This document shows positions 36,401-44,125 of a stretch of 64,000 bases of DNA, piece after piece; the first letter of the stretch is position 1; every line of letters begins with the position of its first letter. The stretch is from Streptacidiphilus albus JL83 (GTDB lineage Bacteria; Actinomycetota; Actinomycetes; Streptomycetales; Streptomycetaceae). The stretch is from positions 4,350,017-4,414,016 of the forward strand of contig NZ_JQML01000001.1 in assembly GCF_000744705.1 (NCBI RefSeq), in the 5' to 3' direction. Below the pieces are notes generated by a model. The model worked only from the letters and a program-made list of their open reading frames with translations. It was not told the origin of the DNA and did not search any database. Both the position numbers and the translations under genes were made by a program.

Positions 36401-38469
36401 CGGTCGGCGGCGATCCGCACGAGGTTGTCCAGGTTGAAGGTGCCCGCCATCCCGGCCTCGTCCACCAGGACGACGTCACCGGGGCGCAGGGCGAATGAGG
36501 CCCGGTGGGCGGGCACGTTCTTGCCACTGTTGAGCTGGGCGGCGTACGTGCCGCCCGTGTACTCCCAGAGGAACTTGTGGAGGTTCTCGGCGGGCTGCTT
36601 GAGGTCGGCGGCCAGGACGGCGGCGGCTGCGGCGGAGGTGGCGAGCGGGACGACGCGCTGTCCGGCCTGGGCGGCGACGTGGACGTACGCCTGCATCGCG
36701 GTGGTCTTGCCGGAGCCGGCCGGGCCAAGGCCGACGGACAGCAGCCGCGTGTCGGTGGCGAACGCGGTGACGAGGGCGCGCTGGCCCTCGTCCAGGGCGC
36801 GGTTGCGGGCCTCGAACCCGTCGATGGCGGCGCCGACGAACGCGGCGGACAGCCTGGCGGTGGTGGGGGTGGTGGCCGCGGTGACGAGCCGATTCTCGGC
36901 ATCGATGATGTTGCGGCTGGTGTAGCGGGCGGAGGCGTGCTGGACGAACACGCTGTCGCCATTGGAGCGCCGCAGTTCCTCGGGTTCGGTCAGCAGCGCG
37001 GGGGCGTCGACGCGGATGCTGTGGACCGGGGAGACGGCTTCGGTGACGATCGCCTCGACCAGCGCCTGGTGCTCGGCGGCGTCGGTGGTGGGGTGCTCGG
37101 AGCGGGCCAGGCGCTCGGCGTGGGCGCGCAGGTTCCACACCGTCCACACCGCCCGCTCCCCGGAGACGGCGGTGATCACGGCGGCGGCCAGGGTCGGGAT
37201 CTCGACCGGCTCCTGCTCACCGTCCTCGGCGGTTACGGGGGTGCTTCCGGCGGCGGGGACGGCCGCCATGACGCGGGCGATGACGTCCTCGCCGTGGGCG
37301 GCGGTGACGGTCTGGGCCCAGTCGGCGCGCATCTCCTGGAGGGAGCGGGCGGCCTTCTTGCCCTCGCGGGTATCGAGGTTGGCCTGGCGGGCGAGCTGGT
37401 GGGTCATGCCCCGGGAGGGGTCGTGCCCGTGGTCGCGGCGGTACTCGCGCAGCAGTTGCTCGTAGCGGGCTTCGATATCGGTCCGGCGGGAGGAGAAGTG
37501 CGTGATCGCCTCGACGGGGACGCCGACGATCTCGCGCACCGGCTGGCGCTTGGTGACGGCGTCCTCGCGGGCCTCGAAGGTGACGCCGAGGCGCGCGGAC
37601 AGCTCGCTCTCGAAGCGGGAGTTGTAGAACTCGGAGGCCGCCACCGTCATGGCGTAGAGGGCGCGGGCGTCCAGCGAGCGCCACTTGCCGTCCACGCCCA
37701 TGACCTTCGAGGAGATGGCGACGTGCGTGTGGAGATTGGGATCGCCGGCCCGCGAATCGAAGTGGTCGAAGGCGACCGCGATCAGGCCCCTGGTCTCGAT
37801 CTGGGCCTGGCCGGTGCTGCCGGTGCGGGTGAACGCGGCGTGCTCTTCGAGCATCGCGAACGCGGCGTCGCGGGCCGCTTCGTGGGCCTCGCGCACGGCG
37901 GCGCGGACTTCCTCGCGCTGGTCCAGCGCCCACAGCACGGCGGCGGACTTGACCGGCGCGAAGACGACGTCGAAGCCCGCGACCGCGGCGCGCTGCCGGG
38001 TCGACTCCTCACGCTGGACCTTCTTGATCTCGGCCTGGGTGGGCGTGCGGCGGGCCTGCTTCTCGATGACGGCCAGGCGCTTGTCGACGCGCTCGTTGAA
38101 GGGGTCGAGTGCCTTGTACTCGGGGAAGGCGCGGCCCAGGGTCGCGGCCTTGATCGCAGCGGCGCGTACGGCCTTGAGCTGGTCGTCGTTCATGTCGGCG
38201 CGCACGTTGGCGGCCAGGTGCTCGGCGATGATCCGCTCGGCGTCGGGGTGCTGTCCGAGGCCGTACAGGAGCTTCATCTGCTCTTCGGTCACGGTGGTGC
38301 CGTCGAGCCCGAGCAGGGGGGCACCTCGCCCGAGCCAGATGCCCGGCGGGTTGCCCTTCTGCGTGTAGTACTCGGCTGCCGACTGTCCCCGCTGACGCTG
38401 TACGTCGCCGCCCGCGACCTGGCGCGTCAGGTAGGTGTAGCCGCCGGAGGTGAGCTTGTGGATGGTCAT
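33451..38469 (-). CDS. MobF-family relaxase-helicase (TrwC/TraI-like)
   Basis: The product is about 1,672 residues from the ATG at 38469. The relaxase domain occupies about residues 1-320, with the metal-binding three-histidine motif in HFDSRAGDPNLHTHV near 236-250 and candidate catalytic tyrosines near the start (YTYLTRQ). A RecD-type helicase follows, with Walker A GLGPAGSGKTTAM near 580 and VLVDEAGMAG near 660. The last 600 residues are Ala/Gln-rich and repetitive. The enzyme would nick the transfer origin and unwind one strand for conjugation. No TraB/FtsK-like pump or type IV coupling protein is in the window. Confidence 0.93.
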   Translation of the reverse strand: MTIHKLTSGGYTYLTRQVAGGDVQRQRGQSAAEYYTQKGNPPGIWLGRGAPLLGLDGTTVTEEQMKLLYGLGQHPDAERIIAEHLAANVRADMNDDQLKAVRAAAIKAATLGRAFPEYKALDPFNERVDKRLAVIEKQARRTPTQAEIKKVQREESTRQRAAVAGFDVVFAPVKSAAVLWALDQREEVRAAVREAHEAARDAAFAMLEEHAAFTRTGSTGQAQIETRGLIAVAFDHFDSRAGDPNLHTHVAISSKVMGVDGKWRSLDARALYAMTVAASEFYNSRFESELSARLGVTFEAREDAVTKRQPVREIVGVPVEAITHFSSRRTDIEARYEQLLREYRRDHGHDPSRGMTHQLARQANLDTREGKKAARSLQEMRADWAQTVTAAHGEDVIARVMAAVPAAGSTPVTAEDGEQEPVEIPTLAAAVITAVSGERAVWTVWNLRAHAERLARSEHPTTDAAEHQALVEAIVTEAVSPVHSIRVDAPALLTEPEELRRSNGDSVFVQHASARYTSRNIIDAENRLVTAATTPTTARLSAAFVGAAIDGFEARNRALDEGQRALVTAFATDTRLLSVGLGPAGSGKTTAMQAYVHVAAQAGQRVVPLATSAAAAAVLAADLKQPAENLHKFLWEYTGGTYAAQLNSGKNVPAHRASFALRPGDVVLVDEAGMAGTFNLDNLVRIAADRGATVRLLGDYRQLSSVESGGALRLIAAQAGAVELSHLHRFSNKAEADATLKIRVGDGGGLDFYLANNRVLGGSRTAMVEAAYEGWKADMLAGKTTLISAASNTDVTALSARARDERVAAGQVEADGVLLRDGNRAGKGDWIVTRDNNRKLTTARGRDFVKNGDAWQVLKRHEDGSLKVRHMGHRGRLTLPSEYVGAHVQLLYASTVMRSQGGTVDTAHPLVTEDMSREDLYVQLTRARHKTTIYTATHDLLPFDTDDQLDLPKHDPDTFAAREVLERVLGREGAQLSATDTIRNAQEEAVSLATLAPRHQHATETLTTPYYHQLVHRLLGPALAEQITADDAFTAVARALRNAEAAGWQPERLLAAATWRGDLATADSPAQALAWRLNTITEDRPAPAHLNAPTTADTTRYAALVAQLTSLPAHRFDPESATAQPAALHIAPAAAQAPDAHPHVSTDTLKSYATAAANLLDTTTDKVTAHPQWPHLAGALAAAERTGHDTTALLTTAATQATTASDPVTALTRAARTTLATAGLPEAHQNTPEALRHQALTADVLGAEHATRARNENTWPALTAALRRAESAGHEPAALLRQVAESRPLTGADSLSQVLAWRIGRHLAANAPATTAQQSHCAETELWRTLAWTLKTIENTGTTAETVLSEATGRTALPGLLQHAQQQALAHTRAVSGRADLPAWISAVPRSTTANPVHHEYLTDSAALIANRFTVLAERTVENRPDWSQTLGDTPQDPTQLAQWQHHLAVVAAYRDQYKVTDDSAAQPAGPYIEEGRTGHHAYWQAAAAAVTARRIANAPDAPAVTTADSDQQARSQLAADVYRVLPEADQAEILRTVVTRTGATWLASLPRLDDAALAQQHLAEQVSTVLAERHQLTTEATQPQQPQAEERHQPTLAERRRAGRQAERQAHREQLQQRGGQTTRTVRRVPARWAESADRQNQAPAQRSAAPQPQVQQPPQVRQDQQGPRLR

Positions 38470-38752
38470 CAACGCGACCACCCCGCAACGCTCGGGGCCA
38501 GGGCACGGCAAAGCGCGAAGGCTATATCAGCCCCGCTATTTCTGCGTACCCACTCGATGTCATGCAGATACTTTATCCCCCGCACAGCGGACCATGCTCA
38601 GAATATCTGCAAGAGGTGTCTGGATCGCTCCTTCTGGCTGGCATATGGCCAGGCCAGAGGCACTTCAGTGGCTCGCAAGTGACTTCCGTCTCGGTATTTC
38701 TATCTCTATTTCTCGTTGTTTATCAGTGTCTCTCATCGGGGGTTTCAGGGGC
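38470..38752. other. Divergent intergenic region, candidate control/oriT region
   Basis: No gene. It separates the relaxase from the divergent coiled-coil gene and is A/T-rich around 38550-38740, with pyrimidine-rich repeats (TATTTCTATCTCTATTTCTC). Transfer origins often lie beside the relaxase gene, but I cannot point to a nic site. Confidence 0.35.
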
Positions 38753-38780
38753 TTGTCACCTGGGGTTTTCGGGTTATGGT
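38753..38780 (+). promoter_or_regulatory. Sigma-70-like promoter for a leaderless mRNA
   Basis: TTGTCA (38753-38758), 16 nt, then TATGGT (38775-38780). The ATG of the next gene is only seven bases further (38787), so transcription should start at or next to the start codon. No ribosome site is present, which fits a leaderless message, common in Streptomyces. Confidence 0.6.
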
Positions 38781-38786
38781 TCAGGC

Positions 38787-39359
38787 ATGAGTGGACGAAT
38801 TTCGATGTCGCGGGCCGCTGCGGTCCGGGCGGCACAGGATGCGAAGGCGAGGCGGGACGCGGAGCGTCTTCGCCGCGAGAAGCAGGTGGAGTCGGCGCTG
38901 GCCGACTTCTACGAGCAGAGGGGGCGCGCTGAGTCGCTCCGGTCGACCGCGAGTGCTCGGGCGGCGAAGATCGTGGCGGACGCTGAGGCCGCTGCGCAGA
39001 AGCCGGAACGGCTGGCACGAGCAGCCATCGCGGTGCTTCAGGATCTCGGCGAGACTCGCGATCAGATCGCGGAGCTGACGGGCCTGGCCTTGGCGGAGGT
39101 GAGGACGGCTCTGGCGGAGGCTACGGCTGTCGGCCCCGGGCAGCCGGTGGCGGAGGACGGCGGCTCGACTCCGGCGGAGTCGCTGGGTGAGGTGACTGGG
39201 GCCAGCGAGGCTGAGGCGGGCGAGCACACTCGCGCGTTGGTCGACACGGCCGAGCCGTCAGCAGCCAGTGCCGTGGCGGCGACCGAACGGCCGCGTGCGG
39301 CTGCGGACTCCCCTGTGTCGGCTCATGTCGCGTCGGGGCCGTCGGCGATGACCACGTGA
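38787..39359 (+). CDS. Coiled-coil protein divergent from the relaxase
   Basis: The protein has 190 residues. The N-terminal 75 are highly charged and helical (SRAAAVRAAQDAKARRDAER, LRREKQVESALADFYEQ), and a helix-turn-helix-like stretch follows (LGETRDQIAELTGLALAEVR). The C-terminal 80 residues are a low-complexity Ala/Glu/Thr tail. Small helical DNA-binding proteins beside relaxases often serve as relaxosome accessory factors; that role is inferred from position only. A strong terminator follows at 39413. Confidence 0.7.
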   Translation: MSGRISMSRAAAVRAAQDAKARRDAERLRREKQVESALADFYEQRGRAESLRSTASARAAKIVADAEAAAQKPERLARAAIAVLQDLGETRDQIAELTGLALAEVRTALAEATAVGPGQPVAEDGGSTPAESLGEVTGASEAEAGEHTRALVDTAEPSAASAVAATERPRAAADSPVSAHVASGPSAMTT

Positions 39360-39412
39360 GGCTGGAATCCGGCTGGTGCTCACAGCAGCGGCCGGCGTGT
39401 TGCAGAGCTGCG

Positions 39413-39453
39413 AAAGCGCCGCCACCTCGACTCCTCCGAGGTGGCGGCGCTTT
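39413..39453 (+). terminator. 17-bp perfect hairpin terminator
   Basis: AAAGCGCCGCCACCTCG (39413-39429) pairs perfectly with CGAGGTGGCGGCGCTTT (39437-39453) around a 7-nt loop, 54 nt after the coiled-coil gene. Confidence 0.85.
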
Positions 39454-39590
39454 GGCGTCCGCTGCGAAAGCGATGGTGTCGGTCGGCGGCACCGTCGTCT
39501 CAGCGGTCACCGCAGAGCGGTATCTCCGCGGGGATCGGTACTGCGCCCGTCGTTCCCTGTTCCAGGTCCCTCGCTGTCGCGGGCTGGGGG

Positions 39591-40172
39591 CTAGCAGCCG
39601 TGCGAGTCAAGGATCTGCCGGGAGGCACCATCTGCCGGGGTGAGCTGGTGCAAGCCTCCGGCGACGGCATGGTCAAGACGCAGGGGTGGGAACGTCGTGT
39701 CGAGCGGGACGACGGTCATCCAGCCGGCGTCGGAGATGGTGGTGACGTTCGGCTTCCCGGTTCCGTACGGGCTGTTGTGCAGGCAGCGGCCCGGACCACC
39801 GAGCTGGCGGTCATAGCGGGCCATCGGGTCTGGAAAAACCCAGGTGGCGAAGGCACTGGCCTGGCTGCCGATGCACACGAGTGCGGCAACGGCCACTCCG
39901 ACGTGCCACCAGCGCGCGCCGTAGCGGCGGAACACTGCCGCGGCCACGGCGTACGTGGCCAGGAACCCGATGAGCCCGGCGGCTGCGATGGCGACGTACG
40001 CCCAGAGCCGATGGTCGTCCAAGAACCTGGAAGTGAGCGCGACCCAGGCAGCCACAAGCGCCAGCATCAGGGTTGCGGCCCCGCCGAGCGCACCCGCGAC
40101 CGGCGAGTAGCTGGGGTTCCCATGGCGGTCGGGCTCAACCGGAACGCGCGCGGTCAGAAGGGTGGGCGGCAT
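39591..40172 (-). CDS. Three-span membrane protein of unknown function
   Basis: The protein has 193 residues from the ATG at 40172, with AGGAAG six bases upstream. There are membrane helices near residues 30-48, 57-80 and 89-105, and a C-terminal outer domain of about 80 residues (FPDPMARYDRQLGGPGRCLH). No family is recognised. It lies 115 nt beyond another small membrane gene on the same strand, and the two could act together at the cell envelope. Confidence 0.65.
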   Translation of the reverse strand: MPPTLLTARVPVEPDRHGNPSYSPVAGALGGAATLMLALVAAWVALTSRFLDDHRLWAYVAIAAAGLIGFLATYAVAAAVFRRYGARWWHVGVAVAALVCIGSQASAFATWVFPDPMARYDRQLGGPGRCLHNSPYGTGKPNVTTISDAGWMTVVPLDTTFPPLRLDHAVAGGLHQLTPADGASRQILDSHGC

Positions 40173-40287
40173 GTGCTACTTCCTGATCTCGGCGTTTCGT
40201 AGCCGAACGATACTAAGTCACTGGGGCCATCGTCCTACGAAGACCCCGCCACCCCACGCCGAGGCGGCGGCGCTTCGCGTGCGAGAG

Positions 40288-40581
40288 CTACTGGCCAACC
40301 GTCCGTCGCGCGTGTGCTTCGTCCAGGAATCGGCGGTACCACCTGGGGGACAGGGCACGCTCACCACGGACACGTGCAGCGCTCAGCAGGTACCCCCCGA
40401 CCACCGCCGCGAGACCTGCGGACGCTACGAGGATGAAGCCGACCATGGACGCCGCGCTCGAACCCGGGATGGTGGCCAGCAGGAGCACGCTGCCGACCAT
40501 GCCGATCCCGAAGATCGTCCAGCAGATCGCGAGGCGTCTCCACAGGGGTGAGCCCATTGCCCACCATCGCAGTACGGCCAT
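40288..40581 (-). CDS. Small two-span membrane protein
   Basis: The protein has 97 residues from the ATG at 40581, with AAGGAG eight bases upstream. Two helices (RLAICWTIFGIGMVGSVLLL and SMVGFILVASAGLAAVVGGY) are followed by a basic tail. The upstream extension of the frame is rejected because the ribosome site sits inside it. No family is recognised. Confidence 0.65.
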   Translation of the reverse strand: MAVLRWWAMGSPLWRRLAICWTIFGIGMVGSVLLLATIPGSSAASMVGFILVASAGLAAVVGGYLLSAARVRGERALSPRWYRRFLDEAHARRTVGQ

Positions 40582-40782
40582 GGGGGGAACTCCTTGGGGA
40601 TGGAAGCTGAGCGCCGACCAGTCACGGCCACGATCGCGGATCGTCCGACTTACCGGGGCCGGCGCTTCCTCGGTCCGGTGGCGGAGGCGGCTTGCCACGC
40701 GATTCTACCGGCGAGGGCGCGCGGAACGTGCCCCGAGCTGGTACCGCCTCGGTAACTGCTCAAGGGCGCCGAAGCGGCCGTG

Positions 40783-40832
40783 AACGGCTACGGTGCCGCC
40801 GACCGTCTCCGGTCGGCGGCACCGTAGCCGTT
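40783..40832 (-). terminator. 22-bp perfect hairpin terminator
   Basis: Bases 40783-40804 and 40811-40832 form a perfect 22-bp stem with a 6-nt loop (GTCTCC), 12 nt after the stop of the minus-strand HTH gene. It is one of the longest perfect stems in the window. Confidence 0.88.
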
Positions 40833-40844
40833 GCGTGGGTGCGG

Positions 40845-41879
40845 CTACTTACTGCGCGTCGTCGCGGGGCTATTCCAGAAGGCGTCGAACACCTTGGGGT
40901 CGTAGCGCTTGCCGTCCTCGGTGTCGATCGGGGGCGGTACCGGCCGATCAGGGTCGGCGGCTTCCTCGGCGCGGCTGAGCCGGTGGGTGATTGCGCTGGC
41001 GGTGACGCCGTAGTAGGCGGCCAGTTCGGTGGCGGATCGCAGGGGGCCGGCGAGCCACACGCGGTGTTCCACGGTGCCGTTGGGGTCGTAGCCGAACTCG
41101 CGGAGCCGGGCGTTCTGCTCCGCGGTGGGCTTGCCGCTGGCGGGCAGGTAGCCGAGGTCAACCAGGACCGCTCGCTGGTCGTCGGTGAGCGGTCCGCTCT
41201 TCGGAAGGTAGCCGAGTTCCCAGAGCGCTGGGAGGAGTGCCTGCGCAGGCCAGACCCGTGCCCGGCCGACCTTGCCGCTGCTCAGCGAGGCGATCTCGGG
41301 GCGGCGGACCAGCGACTTGACCGCCTCCTTGCCCTTGCCGGTCAGCCGCTCGATGGTGGCCGTGGTGAGGACATCGACCACCGGCGCGTCGGTCGGGGCT
41401 TCGGCACCGGCCGAGGGCTCGACGGTGCCGCGCGGACCGGAGCGTCCGGCGCTTGCGCTCAGCCACGCCTTCACGTCGCCCCATCGACGTGTGCCGAGAG
41501 AGTCGGCGGGCGGGAACGGCCTGCGGCGGCTGGCCTTGTAGAGCGACGGGTACGCGCTGAGGGTGTTGCGCTTGATGCCGGTGCGGCTCGCGATCTCGGC
41601 GATGGTGAGCCGGTCGTCGTCGTCGCCCGGCAGTTCCGAGACGTCGACGCGGGCGGCCTGGTTGTCAGCCATCCACGTCGCGCAGGCGTCGCGCGGGAAC
41701 CTCTGCTCGCCGTGCGCCCCGGGGGCACCGGCGTCGGGCCAGTCCGGGAGCTTGGTGAGGCGACGGACGGTGGCCTCGGACAGCCCGGTGACGCTGACGA
41801 TGTCGGCGACACTGAGGATGTCGGTCGGAGCGGCGGCCAGGCGCTCCGCGAGCGTCAGGGCCGTCGGAGCGGCGGGCAT
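40845..41879 (-). CDS. Multi-HTH DNA-binding protein
   Basis: The protein has 344 residues from the ATG at 41879, with AAGGAG seven bases upstream. At least three helix-turn-helix units are visible: LSVADIVSVTGLSEATVRRL (residues about 22-41), LTIAEIASRTGIKRNTLSAY (about 90-109) and SATELAAYYGVTASAITHRL (about 303-322). Each first part is followed by a Trp-containing MerR-like wing (PDWPDAG, RWGDVKAWL). This suggests a plasmid-type regulator or a protein that reads several repeats in DNA. It has its own terminator, so it is probably monocistronic. Confidence 0.72.
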   Translation of the reverse strand: MPAAPTALTLAERLAAAPTDILSVADIVSVTGLSEATVRRLTKLPDWPDAGAPGAHGEQRFPRDACATWMADNQAARVDVSELPGDDDDRLTIAEIASRTGIKRNTLSAYPSLYKASRRRPFPPADSLGTRRWGDVKAWLSASAGRSGPRGTVEPSAGAEAPTDAPVVDVLTTATIERLTGKGKEAVKSLVRRPEIASLSSGKVGRARVWPAQALLPALWELGYLPKSGPLTDDQRAVLVDLGYLPASGKPTAEQNARLREFGYDPNGTVEHRVWLAGPLRSATELAAYYGVTASAITHRLSRAEEAADPDRPVPPPIDTEDGKRYDPKVFDAFWNSPATTRSK

Positions 41880-42025
41880 CGGTGGTCTCCTTCGGGTGAG
41901 GCCGGAGGGAGTGGCTGCCTCCCCCATCCGACATGGACTAATCTACCTGCGCGAAGTGGCGGTCTTTCGGGATCGGTGTCTTCGTGGGAGGGGGCCGGTG
42001 GCTTGCCCAGCCGATCCATCGAGGT

Positions 42026-42047
42026 CGGCACGGTTTCGGCCGTGCCG
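42026..42047 (-). terminator. Hairpin terminator after the PP-loop operon
   Basis: CGGCACGG (42026-42033) pairs with CCGTGCCG (42040-42047), 24 nt past the stop of the frameshifted PP-loop gene. Confidence 0.65.
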
Positions 42048-42070
42048 CCGGTCCCCGACTTTCGCTGCGG

Positions 42071-43280
42071 TCAGGCCGCGAGCGTGATCATGCCCGGTGG
42101 CGTCGGGGTGATCTGGTGGTGCAGCCGATCCCACCAGGCGCCGAACGCCGGCCGCTCCTTGGGCTGGACTCCAGCCGGTGCGAGAGCAAGGCTCATCTCG
42201 ATCGCGGGGTATCCGCCGGTGCGGGGGATGATCTCGGCCCGGGTGATGCCGTGCCTGTCCGTGGTGGTGCGTCCGTACGCCAGCGTGTTGAGGACGAACC
42301 GGGCGTCGTCGTGGTGGCCGGTGAACTTGGTGCGGACGCTGCGCCAGGCCGCCCCCTTGGCCGTGGGGTCGTCGCGGCGGGGGTGAATGATCCTGCGGAC
42401 CTCGTAGACACTCCATCGCTGGCGTCGAAGGTGTTGCTCGAACTCGGCGAGGACCTCGATCAGCCCGTGGTTTCGGGCGAGGTCCTGGGCGGCGACGGTG
42501 CCGTAGAGCTTCGAGCGAGCGTTGAGCGCGAGGGCGGTGTACTCCAGCGCGAGTGCCTGGGCGCCGATGGCGGGCTCGGCCCGCCATCGCTCGATGAGGT
42601 CCGCGCGTCCGCGACGGCCGGCGGAGAACGGACAGTATCCGCACGCGCTCCTCGACCATCGCTCGCCGAACTGGTCGAACAGGTACTGGTCGCACTGGTG
42701 GCGGTCCCAGTGCCAGTCGTCAATCAGCGGGTACTCAGGCAGGCGGCCGATCGCGGTGAAGCCCTCGTCGCGTGCTGCCCTGCTCAGCTCCTCTGCGGCG
42801 AAGCCGAGGACGTGCCGGAACGGTCGGCCGCCGAACTCGTCAGCCAGCCATCTGTCGAGCACCTCGCCTTTCGCTCGCTGGCTGGCTGCACAGTCTGCGC
42901 TTGGCCGCGACCTGGGGCACGGTGCCGCTGGCACGCAGCTCGTCGGAGAGCCGCCACGGCCCCCGCATGATCAGTTTTCTGGGGTTGCGGGAGTCGTCCA
43001 GCACGGTGCAGCCGCCCTGCTGGCTGGTGCGGCTCACCTGGACGAAGCGCGTGCCGGTGCTCCGCATCAGCGGGAGCAGATGGTCCTCGTTGAGTCGCCG
43101 GGTGACGTCCGGCTCGTCGCCGGTCATCGCGGTGAGCACGGTCAGCCGGGCCAGCGGGAAATCGCGGCTGGCTGGTTCGCTGAGCCAGCGGGTCAGTATG
43201 GACGCACTGTCCAGGCCCATTCCGTAGCTCAGCACCACAGGAAGGGCGGTCTCCGGGCCTACGGGGCTGCTGCGGATCAT
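42071..43280 (-). pseudogene. PP-loop (PAPS reductase-like) gene broken by a 4-nt repeat expansion
   Basis: The gene starts at the ATG at 43280, overlapping the previous stop (ATGA), and shows a PP-loop, LPVVLSYGMGLDSASILTRW. The frame is lost near 42880 and resumes in a second frame (KGEVLDRWLADEFGGRPFRH, later SACGYCPFSAG). The break falls on three tandem GCTG units (42873-42884). Removing one unit restores a single frame of exactly 401 codons. So either the gene is inactivated or its expression depends on repeat slippage. Relatives are ATP-pyrophosphatases of the PAPS reductase/DndC superfamily. Confidence 0.8.
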
Positions 43281-44125
43281 GCGGCACAGCCCTCCGTACG
43301 GTGCGGGAGCGTGAGGGTTCCGGGTCCGTACGGCCGGAGGGCTCGTACGGGGTCGTCGTCCGTACGCTCTGCGGCCTCGATGATCTCGGCCATGGAGAGG
43401 TCGCGGCGGAAGGGCTGGCCGATCTCGTCCTCGACCAGGGCGTAGTCGAGTGCGGTGTCGGGTGCCAGCCGTGCGGCGGTGATGAGGTGGCGGCGGCCGG
43501 CGAACGGGCACAGCTTGCAGGACAGGCGGGGTAGGTGCTGGTAAGCCGGGTGTGGGGGGATGCCGCTGTCCCGTACGGTCTTCCACACAGCGTCGGTGCT
43601 GAGTTCGTGGATGGGCAGCCATGTGGTGATCTGGCGTCGGCCGGAGCTGGCCCCGCGGTCAACGGCGACGGCTTGGCGCCGTCGTCGTACGGGGCTCTCA
43701 GCGGCGCGCACTCCGAGCGCGGTGACGATGTGCGCGGGCCTGCCGGGGATGGCGAGTCGGCTGGTCAGCTCGGTGTAGAACTTCCTGGCCACGTCTCGCT
43801 TCAAGTACGAGCGGCAGAACGGAGTGCTGGGACCGGGCCAACGGCCGCGTGCACGGACCAGGTCGAGCAGGCCGCCGCGCTCGCGGCGTCGGACCTCGAA
43901 GGGCAGTCCGTACGCGGCTGCCTGGTCAGCGGCGAGGACGGGGACTCCGCCCCACTCGGCGTCGCCCAGATCCAGGTGGAGCACGACGGTGCGCTCCAGC
44001 ATCTCCTCGGTGGCGGTGGTGGCCCACAGGTGGAGGCTCGCGGCGCTGTCCTTGCCTCCGCTGTTGTTCCACACGTAGGCGTCGGCGTCACGCAACTGCG
44101 GCGGTATGTGGAGGGTGGTGCTCAC
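43277..44125 (-). CDS. PP-loop ATP-pyrophosphatase, PAPS reductase family
   Basis: The protein has 282 residues. The PP-loop is VWNNSGGKDSAASLHLWA near residues 18-35. A Cys in PFCRSYLKRDV and a CKLCPF motif near 205 fit a metal- or sulfur-handling site. Family members activate a carbonyl or sulfate with ATP; island-borne ones include DndC of DNA phosphorothioation and base-modification enzymes. No dndA, dndB, dndD or dndE is nearby, so the target is unknown. It is coupled by four-base overlaps to the DUF2637 gene before it and the broken PP-loop gene after it. Confidence 0.85.
   Translation of the reverse strand: MSTTLHIPPQLRDADAYVWNNSGGKDSAASLHLWATTATEEMLERTVVLHLDLGDAEWGGVPVLAADQAAAYGLPFEVRRRERGGLLDLVRARGRWPGPSTPFCRSYLKRDVARKFYTELTSRLAIPGRPAHIVTALGVRAAESPVRRRRQAVAVDRGASSGRRQITTWLPIHELSTDAVWKTVRDSGIPPHPAYQHLPRLSCKLCPFAGRRHLITAARLAPDTALDYALVEDEIGQPFRRDLSMAEIIEAAERTDDDPVRALRPYGPGTLTLPHRTEGCAA

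Noticed and set aside
35041-36498. Long plus-strand frame, about 485 codons
   Set aside because: It lies opposite the relaxase gene, is Gly/Val/Arg-rich with no domain, and is the usual antisense by-product of high G/C codon use. The same holds for 36505-38682 and 34027-34992.
38630-38660. Imperfect palindrome CTGGCATATGGCCAG as oriT
   Set aside because: Arms do not match fully and no nic-site motif for MobF relaxases could be recognised; too little to call an origin.
42860-42900. Programmed ribosomal frameshift in the PP-loop gene
   Set aside because: No slippery heptamer and the needed change is 4 nt, which matches one repeat unit; slippage or mutation explains it better.
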